Below are positions 1-13,107 of a stretch of DNA of 64,000 nucleotides, in pieces (the first letter of the stretch is position 1; every line of letters begins with the position of its first letter). Under the pieces are notes generated by a model, which searched no databases, was not told where the DNA came from, and saw nothing but the letters and a program-made list of their open reading frames with translations. The DNA lies in the NCBI GenBank assembly GCA_003342895.1, contig PTFA01000011.1, forward strand, positions 2,252,629 to 2,316,628, written 5' to 3'. Made by a program: the position numbers and the translations under genes. This stretch comes from Casuarius casuarius. Lineage: Eukaryota > Chordata > Aves > Casuariiformes > Casuariidae.

Positions 1-1214
1 TTATGATCAGTACTGCATCCATGTAAAAATGATTTTTTTTTTTTTTTAGAAAAGACAATATTAAGCTAAAGACATCACTTCAATTGTAAAAGTCTATCTC
101 AACTGTAAGAGCCTATAAAACTATTTTAACATATCCATAATTCTGTAGAAAATCCAATGGACTGTGCTCCAACATAATTAAGGTCTAACTGGAGATGAGA
201 CGCAATGAGAATTGCAATAAAAATAGCAGTGGTTTAAGGACAAGAATAGCAAGAATATGCACTGGCCCCAATCCAATTATGCAAAAGTACAGCATAAGGA
301 GACTCCGGCAGTATGAGGCTTTCTTCCAAAAGTCAGTGATCAGGGTCTAAGAAAAATACATCTGCTTGGAATATGTAGAAGGCGGAGGCCTTAGTTTTGA
401 CATTAACATACACGTTCTATTTTTGGGTGACAGATTACATCCACCGACTTCATATTTTTCAGTCTTCCTGGTAAACTACACTTTCATAGTTTGTTGAGCT
501 TTTTAAAGAGAAATTCCATAAAGGAAAACACCTTAGCAAAAGGAACTAGTAGTGCATTCTGTGTACAGAATTAAAAGTATATACAGAGGGTTGTGGTGAA
601 ACTGGATATAAAGGAAAAACAGAATTTTAGCACATTCTATGACAACAGGTTTCCAGCCTCTCCAGTATAGAAGCAAAGGCTAAGGAAAGCAGATGTTTTC
701 ACTGCATAACGAATTAAAAGAAAATTAAGTAAAATTAATTTTAACTGTACTAGAAAATAAAGGTACTTTCAAATGTTATTTTCTGTTACTAGGGCACAGT
801 CTCCCATTCTGATTTTCAGATCTTGCAACAAAACTAAGTGCAACAATTCCAAAGTGCTGCAGAATGGCTACTGTGGTAGGTTTTTCTTTGTAGCTACTGA
901 CAAAGCTTTCTGAAAGAAAAGGGCTCATAAACCAAACAGTAAGAAAAGCATTTGCTTAAAACTATGGTATCTGGAGAGATGTTGGTAATGCAGTCATTGA
1001 TCAGCAGTGTGTCTAACAAATGTGTATATTCTTTTTAATCTTTCTACTACATTGCACTTACAAATAAGTTCAAAAATATCCTCTTTGATGTTAGTGCAAA
1101 TCAGAGGACAGAAAGGAATGTTTTTAATGCTGCTGCATTGAATGCTGTTTTACTATACAGTGTCTCCTTGGAATCATACTCTGTTAAATTTTGGTCACCT
1201 TTCTGCTACATTCT
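1..1214. other. Non-coding AT-rich sequence, nothing specific
   Basis: No exon-like open frame and no recognisable repeat is seen here. The only low-complexity feature is a run of 15 T at 33-47. Base composition is typical of the rest of the window. Confidence 0.6.
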
Positions 1215-1495
1215 TTCTAAGATACAGAGTTCACTGATGAATGACAAAAATGATTAGAGGCATGAGAAGACTTCCCCTGTATGAAATGAGCATGCTAAAA
1301 TTGAGATGTTTATAGATAAGACAAATAGGAGAGGACATACTAGAACTATACAGAATAATGAATGTTATAAAAAAGACAAATGGAGTGGTGATGCTCCTAT
1401 TTGTCATGTCTCATAATAAAGCGAAAATGGTCACCTCAATGGCACTGAAAGGCAACAAACTAAACAGCTTAAGGATGACTTTTTTCCCTATACAA
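1215..1495 (+). mobile_element. Ancient CR1 LINE fragment, C-terminal ORF2 region, sense orientation
   Basis: The plus strand follows the order of CR1 sequence downstream of the reverse transcriptase core. It starts with an aaaatgattagagg block near 1246-1260. A cttcccctgtatga block near 1271 follows, corresponding to the usual 'leu-pro-tyr-glu' stretch. Next is a gagaggacatactagaac block near 1330-1348, equivalent to the 'arg-gly-asp-met-ile' stretch, and a gtctcataataaagcg block near 1408. Spacing between blocks is close to that of sauropsid CR1 copies. The frame is broken by stops and indels, so no protein is made. The 3' end fades out after about 1495 and the 8-bp CR1 tail is not visible. 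The assignment rests on block order remembered from the family; a repeat-library search was not possible. Confidence 0.55.
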
Positions 1496-2719
1496 TAGGT
1501 AAGGGTATGGAGAAGACGAAATTTTATTTCATAGAGGAATTCTAAATGTCAGATTTGGATCTGAACAGGAAAAACATGAACTTGCTGAAACAATGACTTA
1601 GAAAAAACAAAATATTGTTCAGATGAACTGAAAATTTGGCTTCCATTTCCACTTTCATTTAGCAAAAAAANCCCCCAGAAATTTATAAAGTTGTTTTGAA
1701 ACAAAAAAATTGAATGTTTAATTCAGAAGAAATTGAAACAGAACAAATGCATGAAATAACCTTTTACTCAGATTCTTCTAAAGAAAATTTAACTTAAACT
1801 GCTATAACATTATAAAACATACTAACTTGGATGGAACTGAGCTTTCATAGGGAAAACAGTTCTGTCAGCTTTTCTTTCTTCTAACTAGAGGAAACTATTT
1901 CAACTACGTATTATTAAGAACAAAAGAAGAAATGTAAGTAAGAATTAGGTATTTTTGTGTTTTGTTAGAAAAACAGATGCTTCAGGTAAAAAATCAATCA
2001 GGCTTCTTAAATCTGTTTTAGGTGGGTCTGGTTATCAGATTAGAACAGTGAACTAAAACTGTTATCTGTTATCTTAGTTTATACATATCTGAATTCACAG
2101 ATCCTACATGCCATGCTATTGTTATTTTTCCTAGAGAATTTGTTACATAGTAAGGAAAAGGTCACAGAACACAGCACAAACTATTACCTGATGAGAAGAA
2201 AGGTAACGTATCTAAGGTCATTAAAATTCAACCTATAGAACTCATTCACTAAGCCACTTTTCCATGCTTACGTCTAGTTAACTATTNGAATAACCAAGTA
2301 ACCTTAAAGTGGGAAAACGCAAAATGAACTACATTATACAGCAGTTTCACTTCCTAATCGATTTTTTTCTGTGAAAAATGCAGACTTACAAAACAAAAAA
2401 AAATCTACATATTCACATCTGTCTTCTTCAGTAGAAAAACTAAATTTATTTAAAATTTTCTAAGTGAAATTCCTTGGTTTTTCAGTCTGAAGAATTTACC
2501 AAGCTTTCATTAAAGACTATCTAAAAATGGTCAAAATAAAATTGATTTAGCGTAAAAGGAAACATTCAGTTGCCCAATAAATATTTTTTCAACTGTTTAA
2601 ACTAACAGCAAAATGCAAAAACCAAGCACTATGCACCCATCCTACTCTAAATCCAACAGTGGGCCCAAGACTGCAATCTTCTTCCACAAGAAATTTCTAA
2701 TCCTCTCTAACCCGTTTTT
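1496..2719. other. Non-coding AT-rich sequence
   Basis: No supportable exon or repeat. It holds isolated ambiguous bases at 1671 and 2287. A short block near 2655-2695 (gggcccaagactgcaatc) weakly resembles the ends of old amniote foldback repeats, but too little is left to call one. Confidence 0.5.
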
Positions 2720-2960
2720 AATGTTTTCATTAATAGCATATTATGTCTTTAACTAAGTGTGGTTCGACTTTGTTTTGACTATCCTGTCATTATTAATTCA
2801 TTTGGAATCTGTTGTAGTAATACTAATCATAATGAATTCATTTTATATTAATGTGCTTGTCATATTCATTATCATGGGGATTTCCATTATAATTTTGCCT
2901 GAATGAAAACAAAACTAATTGCAAAAACAATTTGTTTGGTGTGATAATATATTAGAAGGG
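2720..2960. promoter_or_regulatory. Candidate conserved non-coding element, homeodomain-site rich
   Basis: The stretch carries many TAAT/ATTA cores, including attattaattcat near 2789, taatactaatcataatgaa near 2818 and actaattgc near 2913. It has few low-complexity runs. This texture is common in vertebrate developmental enhancers, but AT-rich DNA can produce it by chance. No alignment is available. Confidence 0.2.
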
Positions 2961-3127
2961 CAGAACCTGCCTCTGTTTTTTACAGCACAAAGTGTTAGTG
3001 ATAGTGTGTCCCTCCACAGATGCCTTCGAAAACTTTTTTCTTAACCACATTTGATCTGCACCGATGCTCTACACATTGAAGCTTGCTTCTTCAGACAGAC
3101 CAAGTACAGCCAAACAGCCAATCCCAT

Positions 3128-3208
3128 ACATGGTCCTATTGATTTCAGTGGGGCTATTCTCATGCATCACTTTACATGCATACTTTCTTTGCTGAATGAC
3201 GCAGGGTT
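3128..3208. repeat. Ancient amniote interspersed repeat fragment
   Basis: A block reading gatttcagtggggctattc at 3140-3159 is followed by catgcatcactttacatgc and then ctttgctgaatgacgcaggg. The same order (gacttcagtgggactactcacatgcttaaa..., then tttgctgaat.agggcc) recurs in old, often palindromic repeats of birds, crocodilians and turtles. The copy is heavily diverged and no family name is assigned. Confidence 0.4.
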
Positions 3209-3215
3209 TTGGGGG

Positions 3216-3255
3216 TTTTGTTTGTTTGTTTGTTTGTTTTGTTTTTTTGTTTTGA
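3216..3255 (+). repeat. Imperfect (TTTG)n tract
   Basis: Several tandem TTTG units pass into a T-rich run (gttttgtttgtttgtttg...). Simple sequence with no visible function. It lies directly downstream of the old amniote repeat. Confidence 0.85.
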
Positions 3256-3547
3256 AATGTAGGCCGTATTGGTTGTTTCCCACAGACAGAACCAGAGGCT
3301 GCTAATGACTGCAGGTATACAGAGTGCGGGTTTTGGCTACAGCTTTCCTTTGTGCTTCCTAATCTCACACTGGTGACATCTAAGAAAAGAGAAACAAAAA
3401 TTACAGACATAACAGCACACCTTACAGAGAAGTTAACCTTGTACCTCCCAAACTCACACTACCACAGCTAAGCATGGGACGCAGACTTACCCGATCCACT
3501 GGCTTTTCCTTTGATCCTCCCTCTCCTTCATGCAGAAGCACAAAAAG

Positions 3548-3760
3548 ATTTTGGTTAGAAGGGACTTCTGGAGGTCTCTTGTCCAACCACCCGCTGAAAG
3601 CAGGGCTAACTTCAGAAGACTATCACATGAGCAATGTGACCTAGCTTTGTAGACAGTCACATTCTAAATATCTCCAAGTACGGAAATGTCACATCCTCTC
3701 TGGGCATCTGCTCCAGGGCTTAATCATTCTCTTCTTTTGGCAAAGAAGTCCTATTCTTAC
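3548..3760 (-). mobile_element. CR1 LINE 3' end fragment, minus strand
   Basis: Read on the plus strand, the segment follows the reverse complement of a bird CR1 3' end: a ttggttagaagggacttctgg start at 3551-3571, cttgtccaaccacccgctgaaagcaggg at about 3578-3605, then aatatctccaagtacggaaatg, cctctctgggcatctgctccag and a decayed aaagaagtcctattctta block. The element is truncated at its 5' end, as most CR1 copies are, and keeps only the 3' untranslated region and the last part of ORF2. The terminal 8-bp repeat is too decayed to count. The copy is diverged, so it is an old insertion. No coding capacity remains. Confidence 0.8.
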
Positions 3761-6559
3761 AGACAGGACAGTCATTAGACTTTCAGCTGCTTTTATTCAA
3801 TATCAAAACTCAACATGAAAACATAGAAAAGTCTATCTTGTTTTGTGCTCCAACTCTCCTTTTCACTTCAGTGCAAAAAGATAAGCTCAGCAAAAAGTTT
3901 TCGTACAGTTCAACTGTCAGGTCACTGCCTAAATCTGGCAGTCTGGAGTTCCACATCTGTGTTAAAAAACTCTTTTAACTAGTAATGGACAAACTTGATA
4001 TGGTCTAGATAAAAGTACTAAAGCGCAAGTGCTTATGATGACCTTGTTTGATCTGTGAAAGTGAGCTCAAAAACTTGCAAGAACAGCATTTTTTAATAAA
4101 GCTTTTTGCACATAAGGAGGAGAGGTCCCCCACTAATCCTATCCTGCAAACATAAAATGAAGAAGTGAGAGAAAATAAATACTACAAAAATAACAGTTTT
4201 TTTCCACTGGTTTATCATTTTAATTTCAAAACCTGTTTGATTTTTAGCAAAGGAAGAGATGTGTATCTACACTGCTCAGCATTCCCCACCTGTACTGAAT
4301 TGAATACAAAATTGCAATGTTGTTAAATTAAAACTCTTGCCTAACAAGTACTCACAGAAATATAGAACCTTTAGTAAAAGTTAAAAACCAAACCAAACAT
4401 CATTTAGTAAAACACTATCTAGAATTTATTTGTAAAAATTAAAATGTATTTTTGTAGCTATTTAACAATCTATGGCTGACAGCACATGCTATGTGCCCTT
4501 TTAAGACTGCAATAATCTCTGTGATCTTGGCATGTTAAGAGCATGTTAGGCGAAATTCTTTCCTACCAGCTCTTCCCTTATATCCACATGATCAGAGCTG
4601 TGTGTATCTGCCTGGATCATCTATCTACATTTTGAACTAACATGGGATGAGTGGTTTGAAACTCCCCCGACCCCACCAAGAGGAATCCTAATTTTCATCA
4701 TTGCTGTACGTTTTTCTACGCATATGGCTTGCTTGGTTCGAACTGCCACAGCTTCAGCTGTCACTACATCGCCTTTGTAGATCCATCATAGGGTAACAGA
4801 AGATGCACGCTTCTGTCATGTTAAAAGGACTTTTCCAAAAAATGGTGGTCCTTCAGATTGTCAGTGTCTCTTTCAGCTACTTGCTTTAAAGGATTTCTCT
4901 GAAGTAATGAACTACATTATGAACACGTTTTAGGCTCCAGTACTACAAAGCTATATTCTTTTTAACTGAAGGAATCTCACTGAAATCATGGGTGGCTTCA
5001 CCGGGAAGCTCACTTGATTGTGATGATAGCATGAACTGCACTTAGGAGTACACAGGATCACTCTTGACTCGGACACGTTTTCCAATGAGAAGATAGCCAT
5101 TTGAGTGCCTGAGAAAATGTTGGATCTTAGCTAGGTTCAGAATAATGGACAATTATAAATGATGAAGACAAAGCAGTGCTTACACTTCTAAACAATGTAA
5201 AAGAGAAGAAGTATATATTCCAGCACCACTCTCTCATTACTAAAAATGACTACATTCAAGCACAGCTGTCCTTCATAACGAAATATTTTTGTGCCAACTA
5301 TTTTTGCCAGCATTTAAAAATGATTTGGGTTGCTGCACTTATTGATACCCCACAGAGCTACCAGTAGGATGTGGCCTCTTTTATATAGAACTGTTACATA
5401 CTTAAGCACTGGGAGAATGAAATTACAGATAAACAGACGCCATTAACATTGAAAATTTCCCTTCAAAATAAAAGACTCANGAATTGTAATTTGAATTTTA
5501 ACCATTAACCACAGAGGATTAAAGCATGTTTTAGAATCAAATCACTGTCTCAAATCACTGGCTAAGTATTCTAAAATTTTCTCATCCCAAGCAGTGTAAA
5601 AATGACAGCAGTGGCGGCCTACCGCCTGTGAAAAGCTAGGTTCTGTTGTCTTAAACACTTGCAAGTGGAACAGTATGTACTTTCTGAATCCAAGAGTTGT
5701 GAATATCAATACACCTTAATTTACACAAAAAGATAGATCACTGGGAATTCTGACACTGACTTTAACAGAGACAAGACAGTTCCCCTAATGACTGAAATGC
5801 AAAAGAAAATCAAAGACTTTATGATATGAATTCTGATCTGTATTTGATTTATACTCTGATGTTAGTTTGGGCACATTACATTTCAGTACTTCCACTCGGA
5901 ATGAAGAACACCTCTGCCTTTTACTTCAAGCTGACCCTTTTAGGTAAGATTAGCTTTTATTTAACCTCTGGCAAGCAAGCCTATTTACTGTCAAAGTAAT
6001 CTCAAAAAAATAAAATGAAAATAATCAAGAAGATGAACAAGTCAGTATCCACACTCAGCCATCTCCAGTCATGCATTTCACACATAGCCTAATATATCAT
6101 TGACATGCTCTCAGGCTCCTTGGTTCTACAGCAAAGTCATTTTTAATCCCAATATAAACCAGCCCACACTGCATACAAGCAATTACTCACATTCAAGGGC
6201 CTGACCTCTACTGTGTCACAGTTGGCATCTTTGACTGCAATCTTAACTGCTTTAGAGGAATCTTAGTATTCAGAAAGCACAGACTAGGATTGTGTGGAGA
6301 GAGACAATTCCACCTCACAAAGGATCTCAGTGGGTTGTCTACATAGAAAGTTAGACCTAAGCCTGGGCACAGCTTTTTTCCCAGCAAGCCTCCTTGTTCA
6401 CAGCACACAGCATGGATACTCACAAAGCTCAAGGAATAGCCAAAGCTTATAAATACTACAAACACTTCCATTCTAAAATCTTAATACTACCACAGGACAG
6501 ATCCCAAGAAATTGCAGCCACCCAACAAAGGATTGGGTTTGGTCTAGTCCTTACAGCAA
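3761..6559. other. Non-coding sequence
   Basis: No exon with credible splice sites or protein similarity was recognised. A CpG-bearing stretch at about 4655-4830 is less AT-biased than its surroundings and may be conserved. The short open frames here overlap one another on both strands and look random. Confidence 0.5.
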
Positions 6560-6632
6560 ATTATTTATATACATTATTATATATATAACATATATATTAT
6601 TATTATTACTACTATATATTCCTTATATACAA
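6560..6632. repeat. AT/ATT-rich simple repeat
   Basis: Alternating TA and TAT units (tatatatataacatatatattattattattac) with a few C interruptions. It could unwind easily, and its length is probably polymorphic. Confidence 0.85.
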
Positions 6633-6852
6633 ATCAATAGCAGTCATACAACAAGTTAAAGGTATGAGTCTGTTTCTTAGACAAGTTCCTTGATGTTCTC
6701 TGCTAGTTTATTTACTCCCTCCCTTTTGCACAGCTGGATGGTGTTCCACCCACCATCCACACCAGAAAGGGCTGCTCCTGCTCACCCTAGAAGGCTGGTG
6801 TCCCCCAGCTTTGGGCTACCAGGAGGTTTCAGAGTAAGAAACCAACACTGTG

Positions 6853-6871
6853 TATGGCCTAGGAGGCCATA
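6853..6871. repeat. Perfect inverted repeat, 8-bp arms
   Basis: TATGGCCT and AGGCCATA flank a 3-bp AGG centre. It is short, and no associated gene or terminator context is seen. Confidence 0.8.
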
Positions 6872-7599
6872 AGCCTAGATTCTGGGTCAGGCACCCAGCC
6901 TAATGCTTATCATTTCAAAATACTAAGACAACACATTGAAAATATTTAATACTCCAAAATAAGGTTTTGTTCAATTTCAGAACTAAATCTGAGTATTTCA
7001 GAATACCACAGCAAAGGCAACATTTTTTTCAATTTCAGGTAGCCCAGCCAGCATGCTCCTCCAGAGCTATGGACTCTGCAGCGCTGAGACATCTGTCTGG
7101 TGCTGCTGCAGTGTCACAAAGTGGGCAAGAAGGAAATCAGTCAAGTTTGTGACAGAAGCTCACACTGCTGGCATGCTTCCACCACAGCCTTCTGTGTGCT
7201 GTCAGGACTGTGACAAACTCAAAACCTTTCTGAGAACAACATTTCACCGTACAGACAAATTCAGGTTAAACAACTGTCTCTTCATGCTGGTCCTAACAAA
7301 TACTAAAGAGAGCACTGGTGTTTCAGGACCAGACAGGACCTCTCTTGTTGGGCACCTAGAAATGCACAGCTAAAGGCAGAAAGTTTCAGTTTAGGGTTTT
7401 GAGGCAACTTCTCATAATTCCACCCCCTTCCCCCAAATTAAGCATAACTAAGCCAGTAGACTAGTTTATCAAGAGAAGTGGTATACTAATTAGCATCTGG
7501 ACATTTTTTGTTTTGTTTCTCAAAACAATGAATCACTTTTTAAATGATTAACTGTAGTTTTAGCACAGGTAACTGGTCCAATAGAAAGGATTAGTGCCT

Positions 7600-7700
7600 G
7601 AATCACACAGTGAAATTATGTGGCCTACATTATGCATAAGGTCAGACCAAATCTTCAGAGAGGTATTTTTCTCTCTACAAAATCAATAATTCTATTGGCC
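7600..7700 (+). mobile_element. Ancient CR1 3' terminal fragment, sense orientation
   Basis: The segment has cagtgaaattatgtggcctac at 7608-7628, then attatgcataaggtcagacc at 7629-7648, ending in aaaatcaataattctattgg. These blocks follow the order of the 3' untranslated end of turtle- and crocodile-like CR1 elements: a gtgaaattctatggcctgtgttatgcaggaggtcagac stretch, a ttctggcctt stretch, then the short terminal repeat. Only about 100 bp remain and divergence is high, so the insertion probably predates the bird radiation. Non-coding. Confidence 0.5.
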
Positions 7701-10700
7701 TCTGTGGCAAACAATAAAACTGTGTGAGAAAGACAAACACCTCTTTAAATTTAGAGTAATTTATTTAAAATTTATTCTATCTTCACATGAACGCTTTTGT
7801 GAAGCTTTAAATGTGCCATTTCTGATGATGTACATTATAGAAGGGAAAAAAACAAAAGGAAAATGGGGAAAACTGTAGTTTTGAGATGTTTGACAAGAAA
7901 TTCCCTAAAAACAAGTAGGAACGTGCTTGTATAATTCTTTCCAATGAGCTAAAACACTCAGTTATTGTCTAACCATCAAATTTTTAATTTAATCCTCAGA
8001 GCTGATATCATACAATGCTGTACTATCATTGCAAAAGTCTGTGTCATGTTAATACCTAAAAGCATAGGTCAAAGTAAGATATATTAGATAAAGTATCAAA
8101 AGCATCAAATTTTCTATTGCATGTTAAAGGCATTTTTGCTTATATGCAATACTCAATATCTTCCTTTTTTCTAACAGAAAGGATTACAGAATTTCCTTCA
8201 GTGCTATAGAACTTGCAACTCAATTTAGATCCAGCTTGCTAAGAAATGCATAGAGGCATAATTACACTGCACTATTTACTATTGCTTTTTGTGTTGTAAT
8301 TCATGTTTTCTGGATAAATTCATGTCATACAACCTGCAGCAATCCCAATTAACATTTAAAAGATAGAGTAAGAATGCTGAGTCATCAAATACATTAAATA
8401 TACAGCTAGTGCACTGCACTGCTATTTTAATGTTAAAATTTCTTTGTTCTCCTTTCTTATCATTGCATGTACCAAGCCTATACAGGAAACATAGCAAAGT
8501 CTGATAAATTCCCAAATGTAAAATATTAAAAATTACTTTTGTCAGCTATATAATATTTCTCAAGTCTTACAAGGCAAAGAGTGAAGACAGCCCCACAGGA
8601 ATCCCTTCTGGTGACTAAAGCTGTAGAGATGAACACACAGCATGTCTCGTACTCAAACCACTCTTTCAGCAGTGATAAGTGATATAACTGCGATCTGTTT
8701 TTTTGATGATTTGAAGCCAGGGCCCTAAAAAAGGCTTTTCATGGATAGTCTTCATGAACTCCAACAGAATTTCAAGCTGATCTCAGTCATGTCATTCTCC
8801 TATCAATACTTCAAATTATAAACTTCTAGCCCTTTACAAATGCCTTAGGGTTTTCATCAAGAGACTACCTGCTTTTCAAAGAATTTAGTGGGATTGATTT
8901 ACAATGTTGGGATTTCATTTATCTATTAATGAGTTCAAGACACACTAGGAGTGCCAATTCCAGCTTAGTTAAAATTCCATTTAAATTTACTGAATAACTT
9001 TGTTTTTTGTAAAACAAAGATGGATGACAACCCAATACCTGCTAAGTTGAACCTTACTCCTGTTGGACACTTGCTTTTTGACTTCTATTTTCTTCAACAA
9101 ATCCATTTTTCTACCTGTGGACAGCCTTCCCTTCATTCCATGAACTCTGGGGGGCTTCAATCCACACAGTATCTCAGCTCAGCATCAAAAGGCTTTGCTG
9201 TCTCTGGGATACTACTCCAGTGATCTTTAATTTTTGTTGTTATGACTGCCAATTCTGATTCACACTCTCTNGGCCCAGCTGTACATCAGGTTCTTTCTTT
9301 CCTCATATTGACGAAAGGAAAAAGAGGAAAAAACAAAAGCAGGTCTCCACCTCACTATAAACCACACTGGCTCTAATGAACATCAGCAATGCACTCTTAT
9401 TACTGGGTTAGTGAATTTCTGCATTCAGCAATACCAAACTGCAGAAGAAGCTTAGAAATAGGTGCTGATAATGTTAGGTATTATACAAACCAGTTTGTAA
9501 AAGCTGTCCAGCAACTGGAAGCTGGTTAACTTCGGTGGGGCACTGTCACCAGAAAAGAATCCAATTCCCTCTCTCTGAACTATATCAGCTTGTTAAAATC
9601 ACAGTAGCCACAAGTATCAAAAATGTTACAGACAGCAGCCAGACATGAATACACAAGGCACAGTTTTGCACATTTGGTAAGCAGGTGTCATTTGTCTTAA
9701 CATTTTTGTAAAACTAGAATTTCACTTACAAGGGTATGCACGAATTTAACTGAAATTTGAAAAAAAAAAAAAAAAAAAAGACAATTCAAAACAGCAATAT
9801 TACAGGTGATTTCTACAATGCAGCCAGAATAAAACCTTTCTTAGTTGGTCCCAAATTCAGGACCAATCAGTATAATCTTCACCCATTAATGCTGGCTCAA
9901 TCAGTGGCCTCTGCTCCAGCGAATTTCATCTTGAATCATCTTGATCGTTCAAATAGCTGGGTAGAGCCTAACACAGCAGTGCAAATCTGTTTCCACAGAT
10001 CAAGAATGGGCTTCAGAATGAAGCTGGAAACAAACATATAATGGGGATAAAATAGTCAAAGAGAAATAATGTAAATATCATGTATTATATGTTAACATAT
10101 GTCCAGGATATTCATATAAAACAAACTCTCAAATTCTGGTAGCTCAATTTATTGGAGAGGTTGGAATAGATATAGTAAAGGCATTATTATAGAAGTGTTC
10201 TAAATCCAGGGTCAATTATTTATTATATCACATGCATTTTCATATTCTTTTCAAGGGTGTTGTGAAAATATATTTATCAACAATTTTAACATTCAAATAT
10301 TATGATAAAGGAAGCAACAGAAGCATGAAAAACAGCTGGGCCCTTGGGGCTTGAATTCCAAAGATCCTGAGCACGTTCAGATCTCTTAAATGAACTAGTG
10401 TTTTGAGCATTCAAGACCTGAACAGTAGTTGTCTCAAATTACTGATCCAAAATCTGAAACATGCAAAATAAAAAGGCATTTTAGAGAAGAGATGTTTCCA
10501 ATCTAAAATGAGTCATGACAAATCAACACTTTACCTGCCTTTGATGATGGCACATTATGCTTGGAAATTTCAGCCTGCATTTTTAAATAAAAAGCTTTGT
10601 AGTTCTCAGAGCTGTGGAAAAAAAATATCTGAACCATGTGAAGTAATTATAAGCAATGTCTACATGGGGCTGCAGACAACCTCTGTGGCCAACTAAGGAA

Positions 10701-12000
10701 AGTTGGGAAGAAGCCCAGTACTTCCTGGACTATGCTATTTCAGACCACTTCTTGTGTATCATATATCACAGCCAGACTTCAGCAAAAACGTGGATTCTTT
10801 TCCTTCCAACACTAACTTTTCTTTTTGGTTAAATGAACTGTTGCTCTATTTAAAAACAAAATCCAAAGAACCTCATCNTCCAGTGCTACCCTGTGAACTG
10901 CCCCATTCCTAGCCTGCCAATTCAGATACCCAAAGATGGTAACTTAACATGTCACTTCTGGTCAAAGGAAGATAATGGACTTACTATCAACCAAGAATGA
11001 AGTCTTCTTCAATGCTTTTAACAGTTGCTGTTTGGAAAAGAACTGCTTTTTTTTCCACCTTCGGACTGCAGTTGCCACTAAAACGAGCTAGGCCAAAAAG
11101 AATATCAGCACATAACCAATTCAAATTGTACCAAGCCTTGATCTCCACCAAGAGCCAAGTTCACTGCAGCAGTGAGGCCATGAGGTCTTCATAGCTCGCA
11201 GAGATGGTACCGCAGGGACTGGAGTCAGAACGCAACTTCAGGTTGTCCCCAATGAAGCAAATTGTGGGTTTGTTTTTTTCAAAACTAGGAAAGGGGATTT
11301 TAATGTGACTGTATGCCTCTGGGAGCTACAGCCCTGAATACATGCATATTGGGCTTGTGTTTTAATCCAATCCTGAGAGTTCATCTGAATCCAACTGCCT
11401 CAAAGCTAAGCCTCAAGAACTGAGATGAGTTTGTATGCTAATGCTTTACATCTACTCAAAATCTTCAGTAAGTAGTTTCTCCTTTGGGGGTTTAAAGTTC
11501 CCATTTTGTCTTCTGAATGGAGTTTGAGCAAGAATCTTCATGTGTTTTTTTCTTAACCTCTCTCTTATTATTTTCCCATAATGGAAAGTTTATCCCAAAA
11601 CTATTATTTGGTGACTAAAGTGACCGAAGTCATATACAAAGTGAAACATTTTGCAATTTATTCCCTCAACAAGTCATTTTTTACTATCTTCTATTGCAGT
11701 CCACAAATGATCAGTTCATTCTTTTACTTTGTACTACAGTTTGATTTTCTGGGTTTAAAAAAATAGTTAACATCAAAGTAAACTGAAAAGAAGCATTTTT
11801 TATACATTGCTGACTTAGATATTCTAATACAACAATGTCAATCTGGCTAAAAATAGTAGTATTAGGCTCAAGCAACTGACTAGCTGGAAAGACACTTTGT
11901 TTTCTATTTCTGCCCTTACAATGGAGTAGGCTGCACAAACCTTAAAGGAGAGGGAAGAAGAAAAAAAAAAAGCACCATGTTAATTACCAGAGCCTTACAG
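7701..12000. other. Non-coding sequence with an A20 run
   Basis: No exon or repeat family was recognised. A pure run of 20 A lies at 9760-9779; no AATAAA signal or retrocopy-like body is evident upstream of it. Single ambiguous bases are at 9271 and 10877. Confidence 0.5.
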
Positions 12001-12245
12001 TAATCCCCAGGGCTGATTAGCTTTCAGTCACTTTCCAAATCATTTGACTTCTTCTAATAAGATTAAGCCAGGCTTTTTTTCTTCCCATCATCGCTCAAAA
12101 GGTCATATTGACTATTCACCTTTCTAACATTATAATTCACAATGACTTTAAATGAGTCGTGGAACCGGCTTTGGATAAATCTCATCAACAACATCTGAAC
12201 CATGTACAATCAATGAATTATCACAGACTACCTGAGTGGCCATAT
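12000..12245. promoter_or_regulatory. Candidate conserved non-coding element
   Basis: Higher sequence complexity than the flanks, with possible factor sites such as gctgattagc near 12012, an aaggtcat nuclear-receptor half-site near 12099 and a TAAT core. It ends just before an old amniote repeat. Conservation is inferred from texture only. Confidence 0.2.
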
Positions 12246-12260
12246 TAGTGTCACTTGTTA

Positions 12261-12350
12261 GGACCTGATTCTAATCTCATACTCATGTATGAGATTCTAA
12301 CTTACATGAGTGAACAGAGACACAGCAGAGTAAATTCGGAACTAATGAGA
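12261..12350. repeat. Ancient amniote foldback-type repeat with 10-bp stem
   Basis: The element begins ggacctgattctaatctcat and contains a perfect inverted repeat: AATCTCATAC at 12273-12282 and GTATGAGATT at 12287-12296 around a 4-bp TCAT loop. It then continues cttacatgagtgaacagag and taaattcgg. The opening and the order of blocks match an old amniote repeat whose ends read as inverted copies of 'gggcctgattct.atct'. The age makes the exact limits uncertain. Confidence 0.4.
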
Positions 12351-13009
12351 ACTGGTTCCCTGGTATTTTAAATATGCAAAAAATAGGTTACTGTTTCCTG
12401 TCCCCTACACCATACCATATAAAAATTAGCATAGCTTATTTCCTACCCATTCAAACCTTGGATATCAGTGAGTTAAAACTGAGATAGTTTGTCTAGATGA
12501 AAATCTTCCAAGCTCTGTGACTTCTGGGCTCTAAGACAAAGGTAATTCTGCTGAACACATGAGTTTTCCTAACTCAGTGACTAGCATTTCTGTAAACGTG
12601 CCTCTAAATAATCTCTGTAAAGTCGCCTCATTTAATTAATATTTGTGTCCTTTTCGTTAGATGCCCTTTGGGGAACAGCATGTGCTTCTTTTAAAAAAAG
12701 CGGGTAGGTATCTCAGAGGAGAACTATTTTGTTTTCATTTTTTTCCTATTTCTTAATAAACAGATTATTACCTAATGCTACCCAACTATGGTCTCGGAAA
12801 GTGAGATATGATTCCCAAAATTAAAATGATAAGATTCACTGAATAATGCTTCCAAATCCAGCTGCACCATGAGGTTGTGATCTCAGTGAAGGTAAAGCCA
12901 TAGGGAGTAATGGCATGTAGTCAGGGTCTCTAACATTACCATCAATCAGACATTACCATCTTCATCTTCAAACAGTACTACTAAAGGAAACTATGGGGTA
13001 AAAGAAGGT
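12351..13009. other. Non-coding sequence
   Basis: No gene. A TAAT-rich block (atttaattaatatttg near 12630, followed by a CpG-containing ccttttcgttagatgcc) could be part of a conserved element but is too short to judge. Confidence 0.5.
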
Positions 13010-13103
13010 AATACATTGTATATAATAATAGGTATATATAATGTATTATTATATTATTTATAATAATGTAATATATAATATTATAAAATATTATATACAT
13101 ATT
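13010..13103. repeat. AT-only low-complexity tract with self-complementarity
   Basis: Almost exclusively A and T over about 94 bp, with repeated TATAAT, ATTATT and AATATT units that can pair with each other. Such tracts extrude or unwind easily. It separates two old amniote repeats. Confidence 0.85.
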
Positions 13104-13107
13104 CACA

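Noticed and set aside
4720..4760. tRNA B-box-like GGTTCGAACTGCC
   Set aside because: No matching A-box upstream and no acceptor or anticodon stem can be formed around it.
9760..9779. A20 run as the tail of a processed retrocopy
   Set aside because: No polyadenylation signal or transcript-like body upstream, and no target-site duplication seen.
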